The notes beneath the pieces are model-generated. The model saw only the letters and a program-made list of their open reading frames with translations, was not told where the DNA came from and made no database searches. Both the position numbers and the translations under genes were made by a program. This document shows positions 8,941 through 18,382 of a DNA stretch of 34,287 nt, one piece after another. The stretch is from Candidatus Hydrothermota bacterium. Lineage in GTDB: Bacteria > Hydrothermota > Hydrothermia > B15-G9 > DRBW01. The stretch covers positions 1-34,287 of the forward strand of contig JAGGUL010000067.1 in the NCBI GenBank assembly GCA_021158525.1, in the 5' to 3' direction. Each line of letters opens with the position of its first letter. Position 1 is the stretch's first letter.

Positions 8941-9648
8941 TTATTCCATCCCTTTTAAAAGCGCATCGATTAAATCGATTACCTTTACTTCCGTTCCATA
9001 GCTTCCGTCGTTGAGGTTCAGGTAGCAGAAGGGACAGGAGGAAACCAGGGTCTCAACTCCGAGGGGCTTGACCTCTCTCTCGATTTTCTCGTGGGCAACC
9101 TCGGCAGAAAGCCTCGGGAGGAAAGCCCTCACAAAACCGCCGCCTCCACAGCAGGTTGTATCCTCGCGGGTGTGTTCGAGCTCCACATATTTCACGCCGG
9201 GGATGCTCTTAAGCACTGCCCTTGGCTCGTCGTATATGCCATCCCCCTGCCTTCCTATGTAACAGGGATCGTGGTAGGTCATGATGGTCTCGAAGTTCTC
9301 CTTGAGCTTCAGTTTGCCCTGATCCAGCAGGTCCTTCACGAACTGGGTGATGTGCAGGACTTTGAAAGGAACCTCCACTCCGAGTTTCTCAGGATATTCG
9401 TGCTTGATTATAAAGTAGCAGTGGGGACAGGGGGTCACGATCACGTCGGTCTTTATGGAAGCCACGACCTTTTTGGCCTGCTCCTTTGCCTCTTTTATCT
9501 TGCCCGCCAGGATGAGAGGGGCTCCGCAGCAAAGATCGAGGCCATAGCTCTCGTATTCCACGCCGACCCTTTTGAGAAATTCGACGAGATTGTCATAGAG
9601 ATATGGGGTCGAGCGAGTTGTGCAACCGAAAAATATTCCGATCGCCAT
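8941..9648 (-). CDS. LutA/HdrB-like cysteine-rich (CCG domain) Fe-S protein
   Basis: Two CCG motifs (LCCGAPLIL...CPHCY; CCGGGG...CPFCY). Internal ATG at 9648 (MAIGIFFGC) preferred over 9762: it has AGGAG upstream and the promoter at 9670..9698 lies inside the longer ORF. Confidence 0.85.
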   Translation of the reverse strand: MAIGIFFGCTTRSTPYLYDNLVEFLKRVGVEYESYGLDLCCGAPLILAGKIKEAKEQAKKVVASIKTDVIVTPCPHCYFIIKHEYPEKLGVEVPFKVLHITQFVKDLLDQGKLKLKENFETIMTYHDPCYIGRQGDGIYDEPRAVLKSIPGVKYVELEHTREDTTCCGGGGFVRAFLPRLSAEVAHEKIEREVKPLGVETLVSSCPFCYLNLNDGSYGTEVKVIDLIDALLKGME

Positions 9649-9669
9649 AAAATTACTCCTTTTGCAGAA

Positions 9670-9698
9670 ATGATAATGCTTCTGCCCCGCATTGTTAA
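9670..9698 (-). promoter_or_regulatory. Sigma70-like promoter for LutA/LutB-like operon
   Basis: Reverse strand TTAACA, 17 nt, TATCAT. Confidence 0.5.
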
Positions 9699-10038
9699 GA
9701 TATAGATGGCCTTTAATGGGATTCTGCGCAGAAAAATAGAGACCTTTCAGAGTAAAGCCCATGTTATTCCGGTGGGCGTTGATATAGTCGTCGGGCAGTC
9801 GGGAGATCTTAAATTAATTCTGGTGCAACGGGAAGCAGGGCGGGCGATATCTGGAATCTGAACGGTGTGCGCCCGGGATTTGGGCCGGTTCAGGTTCTGT
9901 CCGTGAGCGAATTTATGGTATGTAGAAGTTCGGGCCTGAATATAGGGCCGGGAGTCGTTCCGATGGGATAGACAGACCGCCTCGGTGGATAGTGCTTCTG
10001 GTTTGCCTTTAGGTATCCTGGGGCTTAAAATTTCTACG

Positions 10039-11595
10039 ATGGTAGAAAGCGACGTACTGGTTATAGGCTCGGGCATCGCGGGAGCGATAGCTGCTATAAG
10101 GGCTGCTGAGAGGGGGCTTGAGGTCGTTCTGATCACTAAATCGAAAGACCCCTCGGAAACGACGACCAGTTTCGCCCAGGGTGGTATCGTTTACAGGGGT
10201 GATGGCGACACCCCTGAGCTTCTCGTGCAGGACATCCTCAATGCCGGCGGAGGCGCTTCGAACCCCGATGCTGCACGTATCCTCGCCGTGGAGGGGCCTC
10301 GGCTTGTGGAAGAATACCTCATAGATAAGGCCGGCGTCGAATTTGATAGGAGGAAGACGGGGGAATACGACCTCGCCGAAGAAGGAGCTCACTCTGTCAG
10401 GAGAATACTTCACGTGGGAGACCGCACCGGAGCCGTGATTCAGGAGGCTCTGTTCAGGTACATGAGAGGAGTTCCCAACATAAGGCTTTACCAGGGGCAT
10501 GTGGCCGTTGACCTCATAACGCCGGAGCATCACTCCAGGGACCCCCTCGATGTATACGCTCCCGACAGGGTGATAGGGGCCTACGCCTTTAACGTGGACG
10601 ATAAGAAAGTTCATCGATTCATGGCCAGGGCGGTGATCCTGGCGACGGGAGGCCTCGGTCAGGTTTACCTTCACACCACGAACCCCCGCGGCGCAACTGG
10701 TGACGGCTTTGCCATGGCGTATCGGGCCGGGGCGAGGCTCATAAACATGGAATATATCCAGTTTCATCCCACGGCCTTCTACACCGAGGAAAAGACCACC
10801 TTCCTGATAACCGAGGCCTTGCGGGGAGAGGGGGCCATTCTGAAGACTCCCGACGGCAGGAGCTTCATGGAGGATTACCACGAGCTCGGTTCCCTTGCTC
10901 CGAGGGACGTTGTCGCCAGGGCCATTCACGAGGAGATAACCCAGCACGGCTATCCCTACGTCCTTCTGGACGCCGCTTCATATATTCCCGCAGAAAAGCT
11001 GAAGACGAGGTTTCCCACGATTTACAAAAAATGCCTTGAGAACGGGATTGACATAACGAAGGAGCCCATTCCTGTCGTTCCGGCAGTTCATTTTGCCTGT
11101 GGAGGCGTCAAGGTTGATCTCTTCGGCAGGACGATACTCAGGGGGCTTTATGCTGCGGGGGAGGTGGCCTGTACGGGAGTACACGGGGCAAACAGGCTTG
11201 CGTCCACGTCACTTCTCGAGGGCCTCGTTTTCGGCGTGAGGGCCGCAGACGCAGCTTCGAGGGAGCTCCCCGAGCTCGAGGCTCCTCGCTATGACATCCC
11301 CGAATGGATAGATGAAGGCCTCGAAGAGGCCGACCCGGCTCTGATACACCAGGATTGGGACAGTCTGAAGCACATAATGTGCAACTATGTGGGGATTGTC
11401 CGCACCACGAAAAGGCTCAAGAGAGCCGTTCTCGATCTGAGGCACCTCTGGCTTCAGGTCGAGGACTTTTACAGGCAGACGAAACTTTCCAGGGGGCTGA
11501 TCGAACTGAGAAACGGCATACAGACGGCCCTCGTTATCGCCCGGTCCGCCCTCAGAAATCGGGTTTCCCGCGGAGCCCATTTCCGCAAGAATTAG
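10039..11595 (+). CDS. nadB: L-aspartate oxidase
   Basis: [25 protein letters not shown] motif; [51 protein letters not shown] extends to GTG 9985; start uncertain. Confidence 0.9.
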   Translation: MVESDVLVIGSGIAGAIAAIRAAERGLEVVLITKSKDPSETTTSFAQGGIVYRGDGDTPELLVQDILNAGGGASNPDAARILAVEGPRLVEEYLIDKAGVEFDRRKTGEYDLAEEGAHSVRRILHVGDRTGAVIQEALFRYMRGVPNIRLYQGHVAVDLITPEHHSRDPLDVYAPDRVIGAYAFNVDDKKVHRFMARAVILATGGLGQVYLHTTNPRGATGDGFAMAYRAGARLINMEYIQFHPTAFYTEEKTTFLITEALRGEGAILKTPDGRSFMEDYHELGSLAPRDVVARAIHEEITQHGYPYVLLDAASYIPAEKLKTRFPTIYKKCLENGIDITKEPIPVVPAVHFACGGVKVDLFGRTILRGLYAAGEVACTGVHGANRLASTSLLEGLVFGVRAADAASRELPELEAPRYDIPEWIDEGLEEADPALIHQDWDSLKHIMCNYVGIVRTTKRLKRAVLDLRHLWLQVEDFYRQTKLSRGLIELRNGIQTALVIARSALRNRVSRGAHFRKN

Positions 11596-11665
11596 TGTCA
11601 ACCAGGCTCTGATATCACCTCTGGCTTGATAACACGAGTGTAAATCGTTTTTCTCTGTATATTTC

Positions 11666-14600
11666 CTACTTTCTCGCCTTACCTCCATCCTTCTCTCCGG
11701 ACCTCACGGGCAGGATCCTGTTCCCGAAACCGGATGTCATGCTGCCACAGGGCGGCAGAGGCGCTGGACCGCCGTTGTAGAAGTATTCCGAGAGGTAAAC
11801 GAGGTCCGACGAGGTTATTTCACAGTCCCCGTTGACGTCGCCGCAGGGAGTGGGCTCTGAGCCATTGAGGTAGAGGTAATTGGCGAGATAAACGATGTCA
11901 GACGGTCCCACGTCTCCGTTTCCGTTGGCATCTCCGGGTATGCAGCCCGTGACGGTCAGGAAAACAGGCACGGTGACCAGAGGCTCATCGGGATCGTTGC
12001 TGGATATGTCGATCCTGCCGATATATTCGTCGGGGTTGAGCCCATCGGCATTGGCCGTTACCTGAAGGGTCACGTCGCAGCCGGGAGGGACTGTCCCTGA
12101 AAGCGGATAGACCGAAAGCCAGGCCGGTGCCCCAGTTAGTTTGGGTTTAGGTAGATGCCCGTTTTCCAGGAGGCCCTCCCCGAGGGTTACGTTGAAATCC
12201 AGGGGGGACGATCCGGAGTTCGCGATTCTGAGCACGGTGGTTTCGGCCGCATACGGCGTCAGGTTGAACAGAATTTTGAGGGGCCGCGGGTCTATGTCGG
12301 GCACAGACCTCGTGGTCACGAGGATGTCGTCGACGTACCAGCCTTCTCTCCCGACTCCCTGGTCCGAGGTAAACCTGAACCTGAACCTGACAACCCCCGA
12401 ATAATCGGAGAGATCGAAGTGCTCTTCCCTCCAGTTGAACATGCCCGAAAAGCATGGGGTCTCAGGAGGAAGGGGATTCCCCGAGCCGGACCTTATGATG
12501 TGGGTGTAGCCGCCATCGGGCGTGATCGGTTCCCATGTATTTCCCCCGTCGGTCGAGATCTCCACTATTCCTCCGTCATAAGCGTATCCGAGGTAATAGC
12601 TCGATGTCTCGGCGTCCATCCAGTGCCAGAAGACGAGTTCAGCCTGAGGCGGAAGGAGAATTTCCTCGGTTACAAGGCCGGCATCGAGGTTATTTGAGTA
12701 AATTCCAGTTCCGGTGGAGCCGCACTTCCAGGAATGGGAAGAGCTGTGATACCTGGCCGTGCTTATGTGCCACTCATCGGAATAGGAGGGAGTGATGGCC
12801 AGGTGAGTCCAGTTTCCCTGTCCGTTCTCCACGTCGTCGGAAAAGCCTGCTCCTCCGATTGATAGCTCGAAGTCGACCTCCGATTCAAATCCGCTCTCAG
12901 AAGAGAGGTGCAGGTGCATCGGCACAGAGAGCGGGGCAGGAGCAGAATCGTCCACGGACAGAGAGAAGTAATAAGAAGCACCGGCTCCCCCTTCCGGGAT
13001 ATAGGGGAAGAGAGCCGTTGAATCGGTTATATCCACGTAAGGGCTTGAGGTGGATAGTGTGCCTGTGAGCCTCACGGCGTCGTCCGATCCCCCGTTTGCC
13101 AGGACGATGGATAGCTGAATCTCCTCTCCGGGCTCGGCCATGCCGTTGCCGTTTCCCCCGGCTGAGTCCAGCACCGTGTAAGAGGAGTAGGTTAGAACGG
13201 GGGAATGGACCGTTATGTTGAAGTAGGACTCCCATAAGTTCCCCGAGGTGTCCTCCAGAGCCAGGGAGAGAGTTATAACTTCGTCATCGGGGCAGTTGCC
13301 GCTGATCTGGAGCACGCAGGGTTCCTGCGAAAAGGCCGTGTCGCCGGAGGGGATATCGCCGAAGGTCACGTTCGAATCTATAAGGGTCGCGTGAGGGTTT
13401 GTAAGGGTGACGGTTCCCGAGACAGCGTGAGCATCCTGCATGCCGAAGTTCTTGACGGCGATGGTGAGCTCGATCCTCTCGCCCGGATTGGCGCTGCCGT
13501 CGCCGTCACCCGAGGAGGGCGGGGTATCGTCGTCATCAAGTGTGTGCCCGATGTGAGTCACGTAAGGCCCTTCGGGGGGAATGACCTGTATGCTGTCCTC
13601 ATAGGGCAGGAAATTCCAGGCCGTGACCGTTATTTTCACGTATCCGAGGCTCGCGGGGTCCACCTGAAGTATGACCTGGCCCCCGGAGTCTGTATAGCCG
13701 GTCTCGTGAACTTCCCCTTCCTTGTAAGCACAGACCAGGGCGTTCTCGACAGGTTGTACTCCCTGAGAGACAGTGACGACCAGGCTGTTCTGTCCGATGT
13801 AAAGTGTCGATGGCAAGTTGACCAGCATGGTCAATGGCGTGTTTGTCCAGAGGGGAAGCTCGGGATCGCCGAGGAGGTTGAGGTCCAGATAACACCACCT
13901 GGTCCCGCCGTCGACCATCGCGCCCGTTCTGTAGTACAGCTTGGAGGCGATGTGGGTGACCCCGGCCCTGTATTCCCCGTCCTCGAAAAGAGCCCTGAAG
14001 AAAGTCTGATCGAAAAGCTCCGATGTGCCCTGACCAGGGTTGTCGGGATCGCCGAAGCCGTAGCGGGAATTGCCCACATAGGCGACGCCTCCTCCATTGG
14101 AATTGTTGACGAAATGCTCCGCTATGCAGTCGTGGTCGAGGGCTGCGGACCAGCATCCGATGCTGTAGAAGAGTCCCTGTTTCTCCCCGTTCACGAGACC
14201 GTCGAAATCGCCGGGTGTGAGCGACGATTGCGCTATGCTCAGGACGTTGTAATTGGCATGGCCCGAGTGGTTTATATAGATCTTACCATCGTTCAGTTCG
14301 TTAATCGCATTGGAATGGTTCAGGTTGCCGTTGACCTCGTACAGCTTCGTGATGTCGAAGTAGTCGGGGACATAATTCGTGTCGATTATCTCCTTGGAAA
14401 CGTGGCCTGAGCAGCCCGTCCAGAGCTCCTCCGCCATGAAGAGCATGTCAGTTTCATAATCGAGGGGAGGATTTTTCTCGTAATTCAGCACCTTGCTGAC
14501 AAAGGTCTGGGCCTCCGAGATGGAGTTCACGGGGGCCCTGCCGACATAAACATCGGGGAACAGATCCAGGCTGTCTGCGACCTCGCCGTAAACGTGATCG

Positions 14601-15571
14601 CCGTCGGCATCCCATGACCCGTCGAGGTCGGAGTAATAGAGGTCAGAGGGAGCATAGTCGGTATACCCCTCGGCATACACATAAGCATTCCGGGCCGGCA
14701 CGATGTCGGTGTCCCCGCCTATGAGGACCCACGTTACGCCGGAATCGGCATGAGCTATTTTGAGGTAGTTCCTTATTTTCTCAGCGAGGTCATAGCCGGA
14801 ATAGTGAGAATCGATCCACGACACCGTTCTGATGGCTCCCACGAAGCCCTTGCGCGTTTTCCAGGCGATCAGGGGCTCGAAGGCTTCCTGGTAGGCCTCG
14901 TCCGTTATAATGAGGTAGTCAAACTGGCCTTCTTCCCACGTTTTCGGACTGAACCTATCTATATCTTCAGGATTTAAAACGAACCGAGATAATAGCTCCC
15001 TATAGGTTTTTTCGGCCACGGCCGACCTTTTTATCGTTTCTGACTTGAGACTCTCTTCATAGCGGACTTCGAACTCGATCCTGTGGCGGAGGTATAGTTC
15101 TCCTCTCTTCGGAACGTAATACAGCGGATAGAATTTGAACGCTGCGACTCTGTATCCGCCCAGGTTGCCTGTCTGGGCGAATTCCAGGGGACTGGCCGGG
15201 TAGGGTTTGTCCGATGAATAAATCGCTTCGTCGGGAGGAGTGAAATCCCTGCTGAGCCCCTTCAACAGGGGGATCTGATGCTGGGCTGGGTAAATGTTGA
15301 ACCTGCCGTCGATTTTCTCCACGCTGACATCCGTCACCCTGAAATCCACGAGTTTTGCATTGGATGGCAGGAGGATGTAAACGGATTTTATCGGAAGATG
15401 AGGGTGCCCCGCCTCATATATGTAATCGCAGCCGGGAAGGGAAATCACATCGTATCCCTTTGCTTTCTGGAAAGTGAGCTCTTCCGGACTTACCTCGATG
15501 GTCTGGCGGAGAACTGATCCCCGTAAGATCAGGGGAGATAAAAAGATGAGGACTTTAAGGAGAGACTTCAT
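11666..15571 (-). CDS. Secreted gingipain-like C25 cysteine peptidase, multidomain, C-terminal dockerin-like module
   Basis: 1301 aa; signal peptide and C25 propeptide-like N-terminus; catalytic-type NHSGHANYN and YSIGCWSAALDHDCIAEHFVNN; jelly-roll-like ENGQGNWTH...WYVDDILV; C-terminal paired EF-hand-like repeats. Confidence 0.85.
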   Translation of the reverse strand: MKSLLKVLIFLSPLILRGSVLRQTIEVSPEELTFQKAKGYDVISLPGCDYIYEAGHPHLPIKSVYILLPSNAKLVDFRVTDVSVEKIDGRFNIYPAQHQIPLLKGLSRDFTPPDEAIYSSDKPYPASPLEFAQTGNLGGYRVAAFKFYPLYYVPKRGELYLRHRIEFEVRYEESLKSETIKRSAVAEKTYRELLSRFVLNPEDIDRFSPKTWEEGQFDYLIITDEAYQEAFEPLIAWKTRKGFVGAIRTVSWIDSHYSGYDLAEKIRNYLKIAHADSGVTWVLIGGDTDIVPARNAYVYAEGYTDYAPSDLYYSDLDGSWDADGDHVYGEVADSLDLFPDVYVGRAPVNSISEAQTFVSKVLNYEKNPPLDYETDMLFMAEELWTGCSGHVSKEIIDTNYVPDYFDITKLYEVNGNLNHSNAINELNDGKIYINHSGHANYNVLSIAQSSLTPGDFDGLVNGEKQGLFYSIGCWSAALDHDCIAEHFVNNSNGGGVAYVGNSRYGFGDPDNPGQGTSELFDQTFFRALFEDGEYRAGVTHIASKLYYRTGAMVDGGTRWCYLDLNLLGDPELPLWTNTPLTMLVNLPSTLYIGQNSLVVTVSQGVQPVENALVCAYKEGEVHETGYTDSGGQVILQVDPASLGYVKITVTAWNFLPYEDSIQVIPPEGPYVTHIGHTLDDDDTPPSSGDGDGSANPGERIELTIAVKNFGMQDAHAVSGTVTLTNPHATLIDSNVTFGDIPSGDTAFSQEPCVLQISGNCPDDEVITLSLALEDTSGNLWESYFNITVHSPVLTYSSYTVLDSAGGNGNGMAEPGEEIQLSIVLANGGSDDAVRLTGTLSTSSPYVDITDSTALFPYIPEGGAGASYYFSLSVDDSAPAPLSVPMHLHLSSESGFESEVDFELSIGGAGFSDDVENGQGNWTHLAITPSYSDEWHISTARYHSSSHSWKCGSTGTGIYSNNLDAGLVTEEILLPPQAELVFWHWMDAETSSYYLGYAYDGGIVEISTDGGNTWEPITPDGGYTHIIRSGSGNPLPPETPCFSGMFNWREEHFDLSDYSGVVRFRFRFTSDQGVGREGWYVDDILVTTRSVPDIDPRPLKILFNLTPYAAETTVLRIANSGSSPLDFNVTLGEGLLENGHLPKPKLTGAPAWLSVYPLSGTVPPGCDVTLQVTANADGLNPDEYIGRIDISSNDPDEPLVTVPVFLTVTGCIPGDANGNGDVGPSDIVYLANYLYLNGSEPTPCGDVNGDCEITSSDLVYLSEYFYNGGPAPLPPCGSMTSGFGNRILPVRSGEKDGGKARK
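11744..11944 (-). other. Dockerin type I-like module of the C25 peptidase
   Basis: GDANGNGDVGPSDIVYLANYLYLNG and GDVNGDCEITSSDLVYLSEYFYNGGPAPLPPCG. Confidence 0.8.
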
Positions 15572-15602
15572 GACACCTCCTGTTTTTGCGAAGAACAGTT
15601 TT

Positions 15603-15631
15603 TAAATAAAAACAACGGGCCGTCCTGTCAA
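15603..15631 (-). promoter_or_regulatory. Sigma70-like promoter for C25 peptidase gene, -35 inside the 3' end of acpS
   Basis: Reverse strand TTGACA, 17 nt, TATTTA. Confidence 0.55.
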
Positions 15632-16017
15632 TGAGGCGGAAAAATCAGGGACACGGCAACGGCCGTGGACCTGGAATGGCTTATGCTCACCGCGACCTTT
15701 CTGCTTCCGAGGAGCGACAGGGCACATCCCTCGAGTTTGAGGCGTGGCGCGCCCCTCTCGTCGTTTCTCACCTCGATGTCCTTCCATCTTATGCCGGAGG
15801 CCAGGCCCGTTCCGAGAGCTTTCAAAAAGGCTTCTTTGGCGGCGAATTTGCCTGCGAAGCAGGCAAATTCGCCGCCCTTCCAGCCTTCACAGTAATTTCT
15901 CTCGTATGGGGTAAAGAAACGGCTTTTTGCCCTCTCTCCGTGTCTCTCCAGGAGATCCTTAAAGCGGCCTAAGTCTACAACGTCGATCCCAACGGACAGT
16001 TCTCCGGAGCCCGACAT
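15628..16017 (-). CDS. acpS: Holo-[acyl-carrier-protein] synthase
   Basis: SVGIDVVDLGRF, FTPYERNYC, FAGKFAAKEAFLKALGTG, VAVSISHSRSTAVAVSL. Confidence 0.95.
   Translation of the reverse strand: MSGSGELSVGIDVVDLGRFKDLLERHGERAKSRFFTPYERNYCEGWKGGEFACFAGKFAAKEAFLKALGTGLASGIRWKDIEVRNDERGAPRLKLEGCALSLLGSRKVAVSISHSRSTAVAVSLIFPPH
15838..15876. repeat. Perfect inverted repeat, 18-bp arms with 3-nt loop, inside acpS
   Basis: GGCGGCGAATTTGCCTGC GAA GCAGGCAAATTCGCCGCC. Confidence 0.95.
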
Positions 16018-16019
16018 GC

Positions 16020-18380
16020 TCAGAAGGTGTAGTCGAGATTAAAGTGCACGGAGTACTGAGATTCCTCCTCGGTGAAGTAATATATCGGCTTGCCCTCACT
16101 CGTATATATGTCCCTTCCCAGGAGGCCTGTATGGGGAAACAGGGAATCCTTGAAGCGGAACTTCAGCTTCAGAGAAAGGTTTCTCGCCGGTCTCTCGAGG
16201 AAAGAGATGTAGTACTTGGTGCCGTTTCCATAGAGGAAGTCTATGCCGACGTCCTCGAAGGCCCACTGCGACATGCCGCCGGTTCTCCAGACGATGGCCC
16301 CTCCCTTTATCTCGCTCTTCCTGCTCAGGTTGTGGTCGAAGGTGATGGCCACGAAGCCTCCATCTATCTCTTCTTTGGGGTAGCTCAGCCTGCTCTTGAG
16401 CTGGACCCTGCCGTATCTGGCTTCCAGCCCGATGTAATCGTAATCAGTGAGCAGGGCGTAGATCCTTCCCGTGGTCTCCCGGGTGAAGGATTCGGTTATG
16501 GAAAGCTCCCTGATATTTCTCCTCCTCTGCCATTTCTGACGAACTCTGAGCCTCACGGGATAGACTGGCCTGAACTCGATGGATCCCTGTATTCTGTAGT
16601 TCCAGAGGCCATCGGTGTTATCTTTCCACACATCTATGTAAGCCCTGGGGATGAGGAGCCTTCGGGTGAACTGATAACGGGTTTCCAGGTAAAATCCGGT
16701 CTCCGGCTTGGGTATGGGCAGTTCCGAGAGTTCGGAGGCGAGGGGATCGATGAGCCTGTAAGATTTTTCCATGGGGGTGTCCTCGAGCCTGGAGTCCTCC
16801 TGAAAGGGCCTCATGTAAGGGTTGGTATAGTTCACGTCGTAGTGCCTGAACAGGAAATTGAAGTAGAAGAAGTTCTCCTGATACCTTCCCTTGAGGATAT
16901 AGGCGCTCCCGCCGCCCTTTTCTTTTGCTGCCTCGAGCTCCAGTGAGATCGGATATTTGACAGTTCTCGCTTCTATCCCGAAGAACTTTTTTGTCTCTCC
17001 CGTTATCCAGCTGAAGGCAGGGTCGCCCTTCAGGGAATCCTTGTCGAAGGGAATGTCGAGGTCCTCAAAACGTGCGGTAAGAGGTTTATCATATTTGATC
17101 TGAAAGTAATTGAAAGCCACCTGGGTCCCCACCGGGAAAGGGGAGGGGAGGTCCGAGCGGAGGCTCGTTCCGATAATTTTTTCGGTGAAGAGGTCCCTGT
17201 AATTTCGGGGTACTACGTTGCCGACGTAATAAAAGAGTGGATTGCCGTCCCTGTCGGGCACAGCATCCCGCTTTGCATTTGAGAAGAAAAACAGGGGGGT
17301 GGCAGGGCCCAGCTTGAGCTCGAGGGCAGCTCCGAAGAGGTCGAAGCTCTCGGTCCTGGAGATGTCGGGGTAAAGCCCCTGAGGCCTCGTCAATATCCTG
17401 TCCCTGGATTCATCGGTATTGTCGAAAAGGAGGGCCTGCCCGAGTGTAAGCCTGTAATTGCCGATGTAAAACCTTCGGATAAAGCCCATGTTTTCAGCGC
17501 CGAAATAGGCTTTCTTAAGGTCGCGGTCGGGCTTATAGGGACTCACGTTATAGGAAAGTCCCGCCCTGTACCTGCCGAAGAAGGTAAACCTTCCCTTGAA
17601 GTTGAAGTAAGGCCCGGGTTTTATCTTGTTGACATCTTCTCTCTCGGCCTCAAGCCGAGCTATCAAATTATTCACCTGGGATGAGTCCCAGTCGGCCTGA
17701 AGGAGATCGGCATAGAGCGAGGTGTCAGCGCCCTGCCTGAGGTCGCCGATCCTCTCTGACAGGTTGCTCCCTTCGGTGAAGAGGGTGTTGTAATAGTCGG
17801 ATTCCAGGCTTATCCATCCTCTAACCGGTTCGGGCTCGAGATCCCTGTAGGTCACGAAATTCCTCATGTTCCTGTATCCGTAATAGGAAAGTCCGGGAGC
17901 GCCTCTCAGGTCCCTTGAATACCGGAATCCCAGTATCCTGGCCCTTTTGACGACAGCGGCGGCGTCGATCAGGGAAACCCTATCGAGCTTGTACAGGTCA
18001 TCCACTGTGGCTTTGTTCACGTTGATGGGCTGAGCGAGCAGTCCAATCCATTCGTCGAAGGAGCTCTCCCTCGGGCTCTCCTCCGAGGCACCCCTCTCGC
18101 GGATTCTCTCCACGTAAAAGGAGAAATCTCTGCCCTCCCGCATGCGGACTATTTCCACCTGATCCTTGATCCTCTTGAAGAGCTCCGGGGTCATTCCCGG
18201 CACCTGAAGCAGTTCGTAAACGCTCTCAAAAGGTCCGTGGACGAGCCTGTAATTGTAGATGTTCGCGGCCACGCTGTCTGGGATCTGAAGTTTCCGGAGC
18301 TCCTCGAGGGGAGCCCGGTTTACGTCAATCAGCTTGTCTCCCGAGTTGAGGAGTAAGACCAGAAGAATTACGAGTTTCAA
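16020..18380 (-). CDS. Predicted exported protein: ComEA-like helix-hairpin-helix repeats fused to an outer-membrane beta-barrel-like region
   Basis: 786 aa; signal peptide; LIDVNRAPLEELRKL...FESVYELLQVPGMTPELFKRIK and PINVNKATVDDLYKL...; then alternating aromatic beta-strand pattern ending SVHFNLDYTF. Confidence 0.75.
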   Translation of the reverse strand: MKLVILLVLLLNSGDKLIDVNRAPLEELRKLQIPDSVAANIYNYRLVHGPFESVYELLQVPGMTPELFKRIKDQVEIVRMREGRDFSFYVERIRERGASEESPRESSFDEWIGLLAQPINVNKATVDDLYKLDRVSLIDAAAVVKRARILGFRYSRDLRGAPGLSYYGYRNMRNFVTYRDLEPEPVRGWISLESDYYNTLFTEGSNLSERIGDLRQGADTSLYADLLQADWDSSQVNNLIARLEAEREDVNKIKPGPYFNFKGRFTFFGRYRAGLSYNVSPYKPDRDLKKAYFGAENMGFIRRFYIGNYRLTLGQALLFDNTDESRDRILTRPQGLYPDISRTESFDLFGAALELKLGPATPLFFFSNAKRDAVPDRDGNPLFYYVGNVVPRNYRDLFTEKIIGTSLRSDLPSPFPVGTQVAFNYFQIKYDKPLTARFEDLDIPFDKDSLKGDPAFSWITGETKKFFGIEARTVKYPISLELEAAKEKGGGSAYILKGRYQENFFYFNFLFRHYDVNYTNPYMRPFQEDSRLEDTPMEKSYRLIDPLASELSELPIPKPETGFYLETRYQFTRRLLIPRAYIDVWKDNTDGLWNYRIQGSIEFRPVYPVRLRVRQKWQRRRNIRELSITESFTRETTGRIYALLTDYDYIGLEARYGRVQLKSRLSYPKEEIDGGFVAITFDHNLSRKSEIKGGAIVWRTGGMSQWAFEDVGIDFLYGNGTKYYISFLERPARNLSLKLKFRFKDSLFPHTGLLGRDIYTSEGKPIYYFTEEESQYSVHFNLDYTF

Positions 18381-18382
18381 GG

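Noticed and set aside
8943-9762. N-terminal extension of LutA-like ORF to 9762
   Set aside because: Promoter-like elements and Shine-Dalgarno support the start at 9648; the extra residues do not resemble the family.
10009-10947. 312-aa minus-strand ORF
   Set aside because: Antisense to nadB; shadow ORF.
11595-11666. Bidirectional terminator between nadB and the C25 gene
   Set aside because: Only an imperfect GTGT..CAA..CCAG / CTGG..TTG..ACAC pairing with a short T run; not strong enough to call.
13391-14410. 339-aa plus-strand ORF
   Set aside because: Antisense to the C25 peptidase gene; shadow ORF.
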